A stretch of 64,000 nt of DNA, from assembly GCA_964419145.1 (NCBI GenBank), contig CAYQOM010000002.1:682001-746000 (forward strand). Direction: 5' to 3'. The position numbers and the translations under genes are program-made. Source of the stretch: UBA2336 sp964419145 (GTDB lineage: Bacteria > Bacteroidota > Bacteroidia > Cytophagales > Cyclobacteriaceae). Position 1 is the stretch's first letter. Each line of letters begins with the position of its first letter. This document shows positions 52,901 through 61,127 of this stretch, piece by piece. Under the pieces are notes generated by a model, which worked only from the letters and a program-made list of their open reading frames with translations, had not been told where the DNA came from and ran no database searches.

Positions 52901-55900
52901 TCATGAAGTGATCCCAGGCGGGCTGGTTTGCTTTGGCATCTGCCTGATGCATCAATTTTACCCAGTCGGCCAACGTAAACGTTTTGTTATTAAACTGATG
53001 ACCAAAGGTACGCTCAAATCCATCACCCCAGGTATACACATCTGTTTCAATATCCCACTCGTAGATGGCATCGTTGGTTGCTTTGTTGATGTAGTTGAAG
53101 CGTTCGTTTGTTTCCTCCAGTTTCCGAAGCATACTCTCCCGCTCAGTTACATCGTGGGAGGCTATAATCAGGCACGGCCTGTTATTGTACGTGATTCTTC
53201 TTCCTAAGATATCCACCCGTATCAACTTACCGCTTTTAACCTGATGGGTAACCATTCCAAACTGAATCAAATCGCTTGTGCTGGTATGTACTTCTTTCAA
53301 AGCTTGATGAACGACAGGAAGTTCATTTTTCGGACGAACATCCAAAATGGTCATATTCAGAAACTCTTCGCGTGAATAACCATAGGCCCTTATAGCAGAC
53401 TCATTTACATCCAGAAACTTCAAGGTTTCCAGATCGAATATCCATTTCGGTATCGGACTGGTGTTGAACAGGTCAATGTATTTCTTTTCAGATTCCTGAA
53501 GTTTTTGAAGGGCTTCAATGCGTTGGGTCACATCGCGGAAGTTGTCTACGATTCCGTTGATGCCCGGATCGTGAAGCATATTGGTGATGGTGGCCTCTAG
53601 CCAACGCCAGCTTCCATCTTTATGTTTTGTTCGGGATGTATAACCCTGGATGGGTATGCCGGGTTTCTGAAGTACTTCTTCCATTTTTGCAGCCACATGA
53701 GGCGCGTCATCCGGGTGAAGTACCTCAAACAGATTTAAGTTAAGGGCTTCTTCTTCTGTATAGCCGAGCACACGCATTATAGAAGGGGATACATAGAAGG
53801 GCTTTCCGGTTATATCCAGAATAACAAGTGCATCCGCACCATTCTCAACCAAAGCCCTGAAGCGTCTTTCGCTTTGGATCAGTAAATTTTCTGTTTTTCT
53901 GCGTTCGGTAATGTTTTGGGCTGTTCCATACAAGCGAACGACTTTTCCTTTTTCATCTTTTTCCGCATATCCATACTCTTCAATTATTCGTTTTTCGCCA
54001 GAAGGAGTAGTGATGCGATACTCGATATGAAACGGTTCACCGGTTTCCTGCGACCGTTTACTGGTTGTAACCACCAATTCGCGATCGGCTTCATCAACCA
54101 GGCCTACAAAGGAACCATGTGTTTCTTTAAAGACTCGTTCTTCATCGCCAAATACATCATACAATGCATCCGACCAGGTGAGTCTGTCAGTTCGAAAATC
54201 AAAATTCCAATTTCCCATTTTCGCGACCCGTTGCGCTTCATTCATCAACGCCTCGCTTTCCTGAATCAACCTATTTGCTTCTAAAATCTCACTGGCATCG
54301 CGGGCAACACAATAGATTAATTTTTCTTCATTATTGCGGCTGATTGACCAACTTAATGGAACAACATTTCCATTTTTATGAATGTACCGGTTTTCATAAT
54401 GGTAGGTGGTTAATCCTTTTTCAGCAGCAGCTACTACCTCGGGTATTTTAGGCGCATCTTCCGGGTGAATGAAATCGGTATATGGCCGCCCGATAAATTC
54501 TTCAGGTTTGTAGCCAAGGATATGCTCAACAGCAGCACTTACTTTAATGAAAATGCCTTGCTCGTTTAATACACAAATCATATCCAGCGACTGATCCATG
54601 AGCTTTTGTATCTCGGCATAGCTTTCCTCAAGTTGCTGCTGCTTTTGCTTGAGTTGATTGGCTACAGTAAGCTGATCAATAAATAAGGATAATGTAGTGG
54701 CAATGGATTCAATTAATTGGTTTTCTTCTGGAAGAAAGACAGTTCCATGCGGTCCTGTGCGTTGTTCGAGGTACGAGACTGCGATTTGTAAATTCTGTCC
54801 ATCATTGGTTGTACGTTTTGTGGATTGAAACCACGGGGTTATTTCGCAAGCAGTTGAGGTAAATACTTCGGTGCCGTAGGTAATGGTGGCACAAGCAATA
54901 TCATCATGTTGCCAACCTTGTGGAATAATGTCAACCGCTTGTTGCAACAACTCATCGATGGTGATGCCTGGCTTGTTCAGGTTAGAAATGGCCGATAAGC
55001 AAGCTTGTTCTTTTACACGTTCTTTTAAGGCGAGTAGGGTTGAGGCCAGTTCCAGTTCAACCGTTTTTCGTTCGCTGATTTCCGTGTGTGTACCCATCAT
55101 CATCAACGGCTTGCCATCTTCTGTCCAGGTAACTATACGGCCACGGTCGTTCACCCACACGGCATGTCCGTCTTTGTGGATCATCCTACACTCAAGGTCA
55201 TAATATTCACGTTCCCGATTGAAACAAGCCTTTAATTGTTCATCAGAACGAGGAGCATCTTCCGGATGCACAAGCCTGTACCAGGTTTCAATGCTGATGG
55301 GTTTTAATTCGTTGAGTGTATAGCCAACAATTTCAGCCCAACGTTCATTGATCACCAATTCACCGGTTTGCACGTTCCATTCCCACGTGGCTACCCGTGT
55401 GGCTTCAATGATGTTACCCAACCGTTCGGATTGATGCTGCCATTCGCGTTTATGCTTTTCAGCACGAAGTCGTGTTCTGCGAAGCTCCAGTAACTGCATT
55501 ACCTGGCCGGCTAATGACTTCAATGCTTCTTGCTGCCCCTCATCCAACGACTTTGGTTTTGAGTCGATCACGCAAAGTGTTCCAATGGCTATACCTTCGG
55601 GCGTGACGAGCGGAGCTCCGGTATAAAAAACAATGTGGGGCTTTCCGGTAACCAACGGATTTTTAGCAAAACGTTTGTCCTTGCGTGCATCATTAACAAT
55701 AAATAAATCATGTCCATTGTTCAGCGCATGTGCACAAAACGATTGCTCAATGGGGGTTTCCTGAAGATCTAATCCATAATGCGATTTGAAAAATTGTCGT
55801 TTGTCGTCCAGTAACGTAATCAGGCTGATGGACGTATCGCACAGGTAAGCAGCCAAACGGGTAATGTTGTCAAATTCGGACTCGGGTAATGTGTCCAGAA

Positions 55901-55952
55901 TCTGGTATGTTTCCAGTGCGTTGATTCGGTTAGTGGCGTCCGAGTTCGTCAT
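49998..55952 (-). CDS. Giant GAF/PAS sensor histidine kinase, 1984 aa
   Basis: From the N-terminus: GAF (about 24-170, FFKSHYGLDLQETPIEQSFC); PAS (about 178-294); a second, weaker GAF (about 300-440); five PAS (about 447-560, 563-687, 695-814, 820-937 and 945-1064); a third GAF (about 1075-1230, TAELWLTSADES); four PAS (about 1240-1350, 1360-1470, 1485-1587 and 1597-1715). The kinase core follows: H-box YIASHDLQEPLRMV with His1756, then FQNLVGNALKYA, DNGIGIDKE and GGTGIGLSIV. There are no membrane helices, so it is a soluble multi-input sensor. It starts 69 bp after the degenerate receiver gene and may be in the same transcript. Confidence 0.9.
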   Translation of the reverse strand: MTNSDATNRINALETYQILDTLPESEFDNITRLAAYLCDTSISLITLLDDKRQFFKSHYGLDLQETPIEQSFCAHALNNGHDLFIVNDARKDKRFAKNPLVTGKPHIVFYTGAPLVTPEGIAIGTLCVIDSKPKSLDEGQQEALKSLAGQVMQLLELRRTRLRAEKHKREWQHQSERLGNIIEATRVATWEWNVQTGELVINERWAEIVGYTLNELKPISIETWYRLVHPEDAPRSDEQLKACFNREREYYDLECRMIHKDGHAVWVNDRGRIVTWTEDGKPLMMMGTHTEISERKTVELELASTLLALKERVKEQACLSAISNLNKPGITIDELLQQAVDIIPQGWQHDDIACATITYGTEVFTSTACEITPWFQSTKRTTNDGQNLQIAVSYLEQRTGPHGTVFLPEENQLIESIATTLSLFIDQLTVANQLKQKQQQLEESYAEIQKLMDQSLDMICVLNEQGIFIKVSAAVEHILGYKPEEFIGRPYTDFIHPEDAPKIPEVVAAAEKGLTTYHYENRYIHKNGNVVPLSWSISRNNEEKLIYCVARDASEILEANRLIQESEALMNEAQRVAKMGNWNFDFRTDRLTWSDALYDVFGDEERVFKETHGSFVGLVDEADRELVVTTSKRSQETGEPFHIEYRITTPSGEKRIIEEYGYAEKDEKGKVVRLYGTAQNITERRKTENLLIQSERRFRALVENGADALVILDITGKPFYVSPSIMRVLGYTEEEALNLNLFEVLHPDDAPHVAAKMEEVLQKPGIPIQGYTSRTKHKDGSWRWLEATITNMLHDPGINGIVDNFRDVTQRIEALQKLQESEKKYIDLFNTSPIPKWIFDLETLKFLDVNESAIRAYGYSREEFLNMTILDVRPKNELPVVHQALKEVHTSTSDLIQFGMVTHQVKSGKLIRVDILGRRITYNNRPCLIIASHDVTERESMLRKLEETNERFNYINKATNDAIYEWDIETDVYTWGDGFERTFGHQFNNKTFTLADWVKLMHQADAKANQPAWDHFMSDPKENKWHKEFRFKRADGTYAYTEEIGYLIRDAKGKPIRMIGVLRDVSEKQQRLHQKQIQQQVSEFFATHNPLRTISNQVCEYLALFNDYQTAELWLTSADESHLKLLSIHVEKASLEAYVEESRKLGQLKKGEGLPGVVWRDSEAKVWDNVDKENVFLRHSIARQLGLRAAFGMPLLHNNKVVGVLVFCSHQSLSWDKPKLELYYPLISYLGSEVVRKQQEEEMLHLFQSSPDILAIASPHGHFAKVNPAFCKLLGYTEEEITSQLFSKFIHPDDLSDTVKEYKETITGDRKANNFTNRYLTKSGQYRWIEWSSSDVFGEDGFVFAYGRDITEVKELEQLLANAARLARIGSWEVDTIKDTVYWSRITREIHEVEDDFIPDLNSGIGFYREDTRNLVREKVEEGMRTGKPWDFQLPIITAKGNERWVRSIGQAEFHNGKVIRLFGSFQDIHKEKTLELARQQLLHERDTILESIGDAFFALDRNWTVLYWNKEAEKVLGKKREAVIGKNLWEEYADAIGLKFYTEYHRAMDTGENVQFDEYYPATDQWFEVSAYPSEQGLSVYFKDVSIRKIAEREVQQSNERFEKIAEATNDAVWDFDASKNELFWGKGFSTQFGYDLQTIKPSFDLLVSLIHPDDRQKTLDKINRALNDPKTTNWFEEYRFMMADGNYAFVIDRAVFIRDEFGRAKRVVGAMTDISYRKDYEDSLQQLNRQLAKQKKDLELSNRELEQFAYIASHDLQEPLRMVSSFLTQLERRYGDVLDDKAHQYIHFAVDGAKRMRQIILDLLEFSRVGRHTGVPEWIDLNELVKELTAIQRDNIEAKGANIQVDELPALYVHRLPITQVFQNLVGNALKYAKPDVAPQINIKAEKQENNWLFSVQDNGIGIDKEYYDKIFVIFQRLHTRDQYGGTGIGLSIVKKIIKNFGGRIWVESEPDQGSTFFFTLPHSLVSEKQVGDNISVEKKIS

Positions 55953-56021
55953 GAGCTACGAGGTGCTTCTTGCAGTTGATCTGTTAACTGGGTAGAGATT
56001 AAATTTACTAAAAAGTTTTAG

Positions 56022-56393
56022 TTATTGTTCACTATAATCAATGAATCGTTTTATCCGTAAAGCAAGTTCGGTCATACTAAAAGGTTTCAAAATATAGTCA
56101 TCTACCCCCGATCTGAATCCCTCCAATACTTTGTCTTCCTGATCAGCATTGGCTAACAGAATTACAGGAATTTGTTGTCCAAGATTTTCGCGTATATAGG
56201 CGACCATTTCAAGCGCAGAAAACTGCCCCGGTTCAAGTTCAGTAATTACCATGTTGAAGGATAATTTGCTCAGCATCACCATCGCTTCGCGGCCATTAGA
56301 GGCTATCACTACTTCGCCTAATTGCTCCCGTGTAACGATGAACCGTATCAGGTTTGCTACTGCTGGGTCGCTATCGCACAGCAGTATTTTCAT
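56022..56393 (-). CDS. Degenerate receiver (pseudo-receiver), 123 aa
   Basis: The fold is receiver-like throughout (MKILLCDSDPAV, PVILLANADQED, DDYILKPFS), but the active site is altered. The phospho-acceptor is Glu52 (codon GAA) in VITELEPGQ. The second acidic residue of the pair is Ser8 (D7-S8). The conserved Thr/Ser is Ala81. Lys103 remains. A Glu at this place often mimics the phosphorylated state or removes phosphotransfer. It overlaps the HPt gene by four bases (ATGA) and so is made with it. It probably works by binding rather than by phosphorylation. Confidence 0.9.
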   Translation of the reverse strand: MKILLCDSDPAVANLIRFIVTREQLGEVVIASNGREAMVMLSKLSFNMVITELEPGQFSALEMVAYIRENLGQQIPVILLANADQEDKVLEGFRSGVDDYILKPFSMTELALRIKRFIDYSEQ

Positions 56394-56731
56394 AGTATAA
56401 TGTTGCGGCTGCTCAGCCGTTGTTTTAATTCTTCAATGGCTTCCATGCAATGCTGACTAAAGGTTTGTTGTGTGTGCTGGTTGATGTTTTCAATTCCCTC
56501 CGTTTTTATCCGGGCATTGATATCGTCAGCGAATTGCTTCAGCTTTTCCTGATCAATATAACCCAGTGTGGCTTTGGCCTGGTGATGTGACTTTATGTAA
56601 ATCTGGCCATCTTGTTGTTCAATAGCTTGCACAATGCTTATGCGCAGTGCCTGCAGGTTTACAATAAATGACCGCACAAGCTCGCGCGCGAATTCGACAT
56701 CGGTCTCCAAAAAGCGTTGTAGTATGCTCAT
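56390..56731 (-). CDS. Histidine phosphotransfer (HPt) protein, 113 aa
   Basis: This is a mostly helical small protein. Helices VEFARELVRSFIVNLQAL and HHQAKATLGYID fit the HPt bundle, with His50 in an HxxK context (H50-Q-A-K53) as the likely phosphate carrier. The usual Gly after Lys is replaced by Ala. It overlaps both neighbours by four bases: the hybrid kinase upstream and the degenerate receiver downstream. It should relay phosphate from the hybrid kinase's receiver to other receivers. Confidence 0.85.
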   Translation of the reverse strand: MSILQRFLETDVEFARELVRSFIVNLQALRISIVQAIEQQDGQIYIKSHHQAKATLGYIDQEKLKQFADDINARIKTEGIENINQHTQQTFSQHCMEAIEELKQRLSSRNIIL

Positions 56732-58392
56732 CGTAAGGTGTGTTGATAAAGATATTTTTTAAGTTTAGTATGTAATTCAATCGGGCTAAAGGGTTTTGTA
56801 ATCAGATCATTCATTCCCACTTCTAAAGCCTGTTCGCGTTCCGTATGAATGGCAGATGCCGTTAGTGCAATAATGGGTAACTCAAATGGACTATGACCGG
56901 CTTTTCGGATCAACGAGGTTGCCTCGTATCCATCCATCACGGGCATTTGTAAGTCCATCAATACCAGGTCAAAAGTTTTTCGTTGTACCAGATCAACGGC
57001 ATCTTTGCCATTGGTAACGTGTGTGATTCTGGCTCCCCAGTTTTTCAGAAATTTTTTGGCGATGAGGGTATTGGCCTCATTATCTTCTGCCAGCAAAATG
57101 GTGGCGCCTTCAAATGAATGCGGCTCGTCCGAAAGGGTGGTGGGTTTGCGGGCAGACATCTGTACGCCTTCTGGAATATCAAACGATAACACAAATGAAA
57201 ATTCAGATCCTGCACCAGCTTCACTTTGCAGGTGTATGGCGCTGCCTTGCATTTCAAGTAAACGCTTGGTAATGGCCAGACCAAGGCCTGTTCCACCATA
57301 CCTGCGTGTAACCGATGAATCGACCTGGCAAAATTGTTCAAACAGCCTTTCTTGCTTTTCTTTTGGTATGCCGATGCCGGTGTCTTTAACAGAAAAGCGC
57401 ACCTGTACACGTGTGGTATCAAGTTGTTCTACCTGTGCGTCCATAACCACTTCTCCGCAGTCGGTGAATTTCACCGCATTATTTACCAGATTGTTCAATA
57501 TTTGCGACAGTCGGACGGGATCTCCGGTTACAAATTCCGGAAGTTCATCGTCACGCTTCAGTTTTAGCTTGATCTGCTTATCCTGTGCGCGCAACAGGTT
57601 GGCATTTTTAATTTCAGACAGTAGTTCCGACAGGTTAAAAGGAATGTTCTCAATAGCAATGCCACCAGCTTCAATTTTACTGAAATCAAGAATATCGTTT
57701 ACGATAGCCATCAGGTGGTTGGCGCTGAACTTTAATGTTCGGATGTACTCGGCCTGGTGGGAAAGGTGTTCTTCCTCCATTAGTATGTGGGCGATGCCGG
57801 AGATGCCATTCAGCGGAGTTCGAATTTCATGACTCATAGTAGAAAGAAAACTGGCCTTCGCTTTTCCGGCCTCTTCCGCTCTTTGCTTTTCTTCTATTAA
57901 TTCGCGCTGGCGTTTTTTGAGTTCCAACAAGCGGATCACAGAATGACTTAATGTGGTGAGTGCTTCTCGCTGTTGCTCTGTTAGCTTGCCGGGTTTGGTA
58001 TCAATTACACATAGGGATCCAATCTGAAGTCCATCGGGTGTAGTTAATGGTGCGCCCGCATAAAAGCGGATGAAAGGTTCACCCGTAACAAAGGGATTTG
58101 CACTGAACATAACATCTGTCGCAGCGTTTTCAATTTCAAGAATTTCTTCCCCCTGAATAGTTTTGTTGCAGAAGGCCAGTTCGCGATCGGTACAGGTAGC
58201 TGAAAAACCCATATCGGATTTTATCCATTGCGTTTTCTCATCCAAAAACGTTATTAGTGCAATGGGTTTATCGCATACGATGGCTGCCAGCTTGGTAATT
58301 TCGTCAAACTGCTTTTCGCGTAAACCATAGTCGATGGCATACTCATTCAACGCTGCAAGGCGCTGCTGTTCCAATTCATAGCTCAGTTTCAT
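56728..58392 (-). CDS. GAF hybrid sensor histidine kinase with receiver
   Basis: This 554-aa protein has a GAF domain (about 25-165: DKPIALITFLDEKTQWIKSD), a short coiled coil, and HisKA with H188 in MSHEIRTPLNGIS. A complete ATPase follows (LNNLVNNAVKFTD, DTGIGIPKE, GGTGLGLAIT), then a C-terminal receiver with phospho-acceptor D480 in LVLMDLQMPVMDGY. It has no membrane helix. Start and stop overlap the neighbours (17 bp and 4 bp). It should autophosphorylate, pass phosphate to D480 and then to the HPt. Confidence 0.93.
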   Translation of the reverse strand: MKLSYELEQQRLAALNEYAIDYGLREKQFDEITKLAAIVCDKPIALITFLDEKTQWIKSDMGFSATCTDRELAFCNKTIQGEEILEIENAATDVMFSANPFVTGEPFIRFYAGAPLTTPDGLQIGSLCVIDTKPGKLTEQQREALTTLSHSVIRLLELKKRQRELIEEKQRAEEAGKAKASFLSTMSHEIRTPLNGISGIAHILMEEEHLSHQAEYIRTLKFSANHLMAIVNDILDFSKIEAGGIAIENIPFNLSELLSEIKNANLLRAQDKQIKLKLKRDDELPEFVTGDPVRLSQILNNLVNNAVKFTDCGEVVMDAQVEQLDTTRVQVRFSVKDTGIGIPKEKQERLFEQFCQVDSSVTRRYGGTGLGLAITKRLLEMQGSAIHLQSEAGAGSEFSFVLSFDIPEGVQMSARKPTTLSDEPHSFEGATILLAEDNEANTLIAKKFLKNWGARITHVTNGKDAVDLVQRKTFDLVLMDLQMPVMDGYEATSLIRKAGHSPFELPIIALTASAIHTEREQALEVGMNDLITKPFSPIELHTKLKKYLYQHTLR

Positions 58393-59089
58393 GTGCCGTA
58401 TTTTCTTCTACCGGAATGGTTACACTAAAAGTTGATCCTTCTTTTTCATTGGATATAAACAAAAGGTGCCCGCCTGCCTTTTCAACCAGTTTATCTACCT
58501 GGAACAACCCCATGCCTAAGCCGCTGGAGGATTCATGGCCACGGAAGAACGGTTGAAACAGTTTGGGTTGAAGTTCTTTGGGAATGCCCACGCCATTATC
58601 GCTTACCTGTAAGATGGTACAGCGGTGATTGGCCAGTACGTATATGCTTACTTCCTTGCTTGTTTTGGCTAAATCCTGATAGGCGATTGCATTGCTGACC
58701 AGGTGCTTTAAAATCAGTGAAAATGTATACCGATCTATTCGCCAGGGTTCGGTTACATCAATTTTTTTGGTAAGCTTAACACCCATCCGATCAATGGTGT
58801 TTTGGAATGGCTCCAATATCGAGTCTATCAATTCTTCGCAGTTCGCTTCTACAGCCTTTTTGATATAGTGACTCGTAACCAGGTATTCCTGAAACGACCG
58901 AAGCATTTTTTCCATTTTTTCAGCCGATTCGTAAATCATGTGCAGGCATTCGTCTATTTCCTGCGTATGCGGGTAATGTTCCGCGATGTTAACGAGTCCT
59001 TTAATTGAAGCTACGGGGGCACGCAAATCATGCGAACAACTCTCCATAAACCGATCTACCAGTTGATTTGCCGTGAAGTTGGTTGTCAT
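58376..59089 (-). CDS. Sensorless histidine kinase, 237 aa
   Basis: Only the kinase core is present. The H-box with His20 (SCSHDLRAPVASIKG) is almost at the N-terminus. The ATPase boxes follow (LKHLVSNAIAYQD, SDNGVGIPKE, GLGMGLFQV). There is no sensor or membrane part, so its signal must come from a partner. It overlaps the 68-aa membrane protein gene by four bases and the hybrid kinase gene by 17. Confidence 0.9.
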   Translation of the reverse strand: MTTNFTANQLVDRFMESCSHDLRAPVASIKGLVNIAEHYPHTQEIDECLHMIYESAEKMEKMLRSFQEYLVTSHYIKKAVEANCEELIDSILEPFQNTIDRMGVKLTKKIDVTEPWRIDRYTFSLILKHLVSNAIAYQDLAKTSKEVSIYVLANHRCTILQVSDNGVGIPKELQPKLFQPFFRGHESSSGLGMGLFQVDKLVEKAGGHLLFISNEKEGSTFSVTIPVEENTAHETEL

Positions 59090-59292
59090 TGTAAGGGTTT
59101 TTCTTGTTGAAGGGTATTTTTGTTTTCCGAAAGAAGGATTTTATTGCTCATGGTTTTTCGCGATAAATTCTTCTGCCATAGAGTTGGAGCATAAAGGCTA
59201 CTGGCGTTTTGTGCATATAAGGTGTAACCAAACATCATCGCGGCCAGCGTAATCAGTAAAATCAGCAACAGTTGATTCGTCTTTGCTTTCAT
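59086..59292 (-). CDS. 68-aa one-pass membrane protein coupled to the kinase
   Basis: One hydrophobic helix (about residues 7-27, LLLILLITLAAMMFGYTLYA) is followed by about 40 polar residues, probably outside the membrane. The gene ends in an ATGA overlap with the sensorless kinase. It is unlike any family I recognise. It may be the missing sensor or membrane anchor of that kinase. Confidence 0.7.
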   Translation of the reverse strand: MKAKTNQLLLILLITLAAMMFGYTLYAQNASSLYAPTLWQKNLSRKTMSNKILLSENKNTLQQEKPLQ

Positions 59293-59314
59293 GTTCTGCC
59301 TTTTAATTCCAATA

Positions 59315-59342
59315 CAAAGGTGGACCGGTTATAGGGCCAATC
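59315..59342 (-). promoter_or_regulatory. Weak promoter before the phosphorelay operon
   Basis: On the minus strand TTG (59340-59338) and CACCTTTG (59322-59315, one mismatch from TAnnTTTG) have a 15-base spacer, slightly short. It lies 23 bases before the start at 59292. Confidence 0.3.
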
Positions 59343-59419
59343 CGACAGGGAAATACTGACTTTTATAAAATCAGGAGTACTGGTAAAAAGATGAATGAAA
59401 TGGCCCGAAAAGGCCCTAT
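59331..59419. repeat. Distant inverted repeat ATAGGGCC...GGCCCTAT
   Basis: ATAGGGCC (59331-59338) and GGCCCTAT (59412-59419) are perfect 8-bp arms 73 bases apart, in the 223-bp gap upstream of the operon. They could be two regulator sites or a long-range hairpin. Confidence 0.25.
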
Positions 59420-59515
59420 GTAGTAGGAAGTTTACATTTCGTCAATTCTGAAGAAAATGAACTATCAGGAAAAACCCTGAGTGAGTGAGTAGGGGAAAAC
59501 CCTGATTTTTTCAAG

Positions 59516-59905
59516 TTATCTGGCCAAATTAGTGGTAATGAGTGAACGCACCGTCTTCATGAGGTTATCAATGCTGCATGGCTTTTTCAGGTAGATGTTG
59601 GCTCCCGCTGCAAGCCCTTCAGCCTGATCTTCGGGTGTAGCCTTGGCCGAAAGAATGATGATGGGGATGGGTGAGGTGCTGGTTTGTTTTTCAGCAGCAC
59701 GCACTTCACGAACAACCTCAAGTCCGTTCATCTGGGGCATCACAATATCGGTTACAATAAGGTCTGGATTGATTTCGCGGTAGGTAGTAAACCCTGCTTG
59801 GCCATCGCGTGCCCAAACCACATCAAAACCTTCCATGCGCAGTACATCCCTGATGTTTTCGCCAAGGTCTTCCGTGTCTTCAATCAGTAATATGCGCATG
59901 GCCAT
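59516..59905 (-). CDS. Single-domain response regulator
   Basis: This 129-aa receiver has no output domain (ILLIEDTEDLG, LIVTDIVMPQMNGL, IIILSAKAT, IYLKKPCS; all active-site residues present). The start is uncertain: ATG 59905, ATG 59899 or a TTG at 59914 overlapping the stop of the receiver-kinase gene. It is probably the partner of that kinase. Confidence 0.9.
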   Translation of the reverse strand: MAMRILLIEDTEDLGENIRDVLRMEGFDVVWARDGQAGFTTYREINPDLIVTDIVMPQMNGLEVVREVRAAEKQTSTSPIPIIILSAKATPEDQAEGLAAGANIYLKKPCSIDNLMKTVRSLITTNLAR

Positions 59906-59910
59906 AACTT

Positions 59911-61110
59911 TCAATTATGATGATTTATTTCTGTTGTTGCTACCGGCAACTGTACTTCAACGGTGGTTCCTTCGTTAAGCCGGGATTGTAACCTGATGGA
60001 TCCTTTTAATAATTCTACAGCCTTTTTTACAATGGATAATCCAAGACCAGTTCCGGCAATAGAAGCGGCATTGCTGCCACGTTGGAAGGCCTCAAATAAT
60101 TTTACCTGGTCTTCTTCAAGAATGCCAATACCCTGATCGGAAACGGTTATGATCAGCAGGTCGTTTTCCTCCACGATATTCAATAAAACTGAATCCTTTC
60201 TGGGCGAGTACTTAATGGCATTGGTTAGCAGGTTGATGAAAATATTCCGGAATAACTTCTCGTCCGTGTCAATTTCCCTGGAGACCACCGCGTAGTTCAA
60301 CTCAATGCGGTGTGTATTGCGTGTGCTGTTCTGTACATCTTCAATGATTTTATCAACCAGGTTACGCAATTCAATTTTTGATTTAACCACCAGTATCTTT
60401 TTGAGATCAGTTCGGCCGGCCATAATCACATCTTCAAGCAAGGCTGTCATATGTGTAACCTGTTTTTCGATTTTTTTGAGTTTACTTCTTATTTCGGCTT
60501 CTTCAATCTTTTCGAGGTAATCATGCAAATACTCAGCTGCAAAGCGAATGGTTGATAGGGGGGTTCGGAACTCGTGTGAGGCAATGGCAACAAACTGATT
60601 TTTCAGATCAACCAACTGTTTTTCCTTTTTAATAGCCTCCTCCAGTTCGCGGGTTCTTTCCTGAACCAGTGCTTCCAGTTTTTTGCGGGAAATTTCCTCC
60701 GAACGCATAATTAATTCCTGGTTGTGCTTTCGCTCCACGGAGTAGCGTATGGTTTTCTCCAACAACTTTTCATCGTATTCTCCTTTTATCAGGTAATCCT
60801 GTGCACCCTGTTGCAAGGTGCCCAAGGTTACTTCTTCATCCACCAACCCGGTAAGCACAATTACGGGAGCTTGCTTAGCCAGCGGATAAATTTTCATGAA
60901 GGTTTGAATGCCCTCACTGTCCGGGAGAAAAAGATCCATGAGGATCAGGTGAAACTCCTGGTCATTGAGCAGTTTTATGGCGTCCGACACGCGTTCGGTA
61001 TGGTGGATTACATAAGCCGGGAGCGAAGTGCGTTTTAGAAATTCCTTAATCAGGAAGAAGTCTCCAGGGTTATCTTCGAGTATGAGTACGTTGGGCTGCG
61101 GCTGGCTCAT
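59911..61110 (-). CDS. Receiver-linked histidine kinase (REC-HisKA-HATPase), 399 aa
   Basis: An N-terminal receiver (ILEDNPGDFF, LILMDLFLPDSEG with D59, IVLTGLVDEE, YLIKGEYD) is followed by a coiled coil (about 125-170). HisKA with H179 (IASHEFRTPLSTIRF) and an ATPase follow (INLLTNAIKYSP, SDQGIGILEED, GTGLGLSIV). Kinases with the receiver in front take input from another phosphorelay rather than from a signal. It is soluble. The next gene (RR) follows closely. Confidence 0.92.
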   Translation of the reverse strand: MSQPQPNVLILEDNPGDFFLIKEFLKRTSLPAYVIHHTERVSDAIKLLNDQEFHLILMDLFLPDSEGIQTFMKIYPLAKQAPVIVLTGLVDEEVTLGTLQQGAQDYLIKGEYDEKLLEKTIRYSVERKHNQELIMRSEEISRKKLEALVQERTRELEEAIKKEKQLVDLKNQFVAIASHEFRTPLSTIRFAAEYLHDYLEKIEEAEIRSKLKKIEKQVTHMTALLEDVIMAGRTDLKKILVVKSKIELRNLVDKIIEDVQNSTRNTHRIELNYAVVSREIDTDEKLFRNIFINLLTNAIKYSPRKDSVLLNIVEENDLLIITVSDQGIGILEEDQVKLFEAFQRGSNAASIAGTGLGLSIVKKAVELLKGSIRLQSRLNEGTTVEVQLPVATTEINHHN

Positions 61111-61127
61111 GGTAATCGTGTAACGGG

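Noticed and set aside
57005..57832. 275-codon plus-strand frame
   Set aside because: Antisense to the hybrid kinase gene; Ser- and Arg-rich shadow with no domain.
59401..59416. Hairpin GGCC-CGAAAA-GGCC as a terminator
   Set aside because: Only 4-bp arms and no T-run; better explained as part of the longer inverted repeat 59331-59419.
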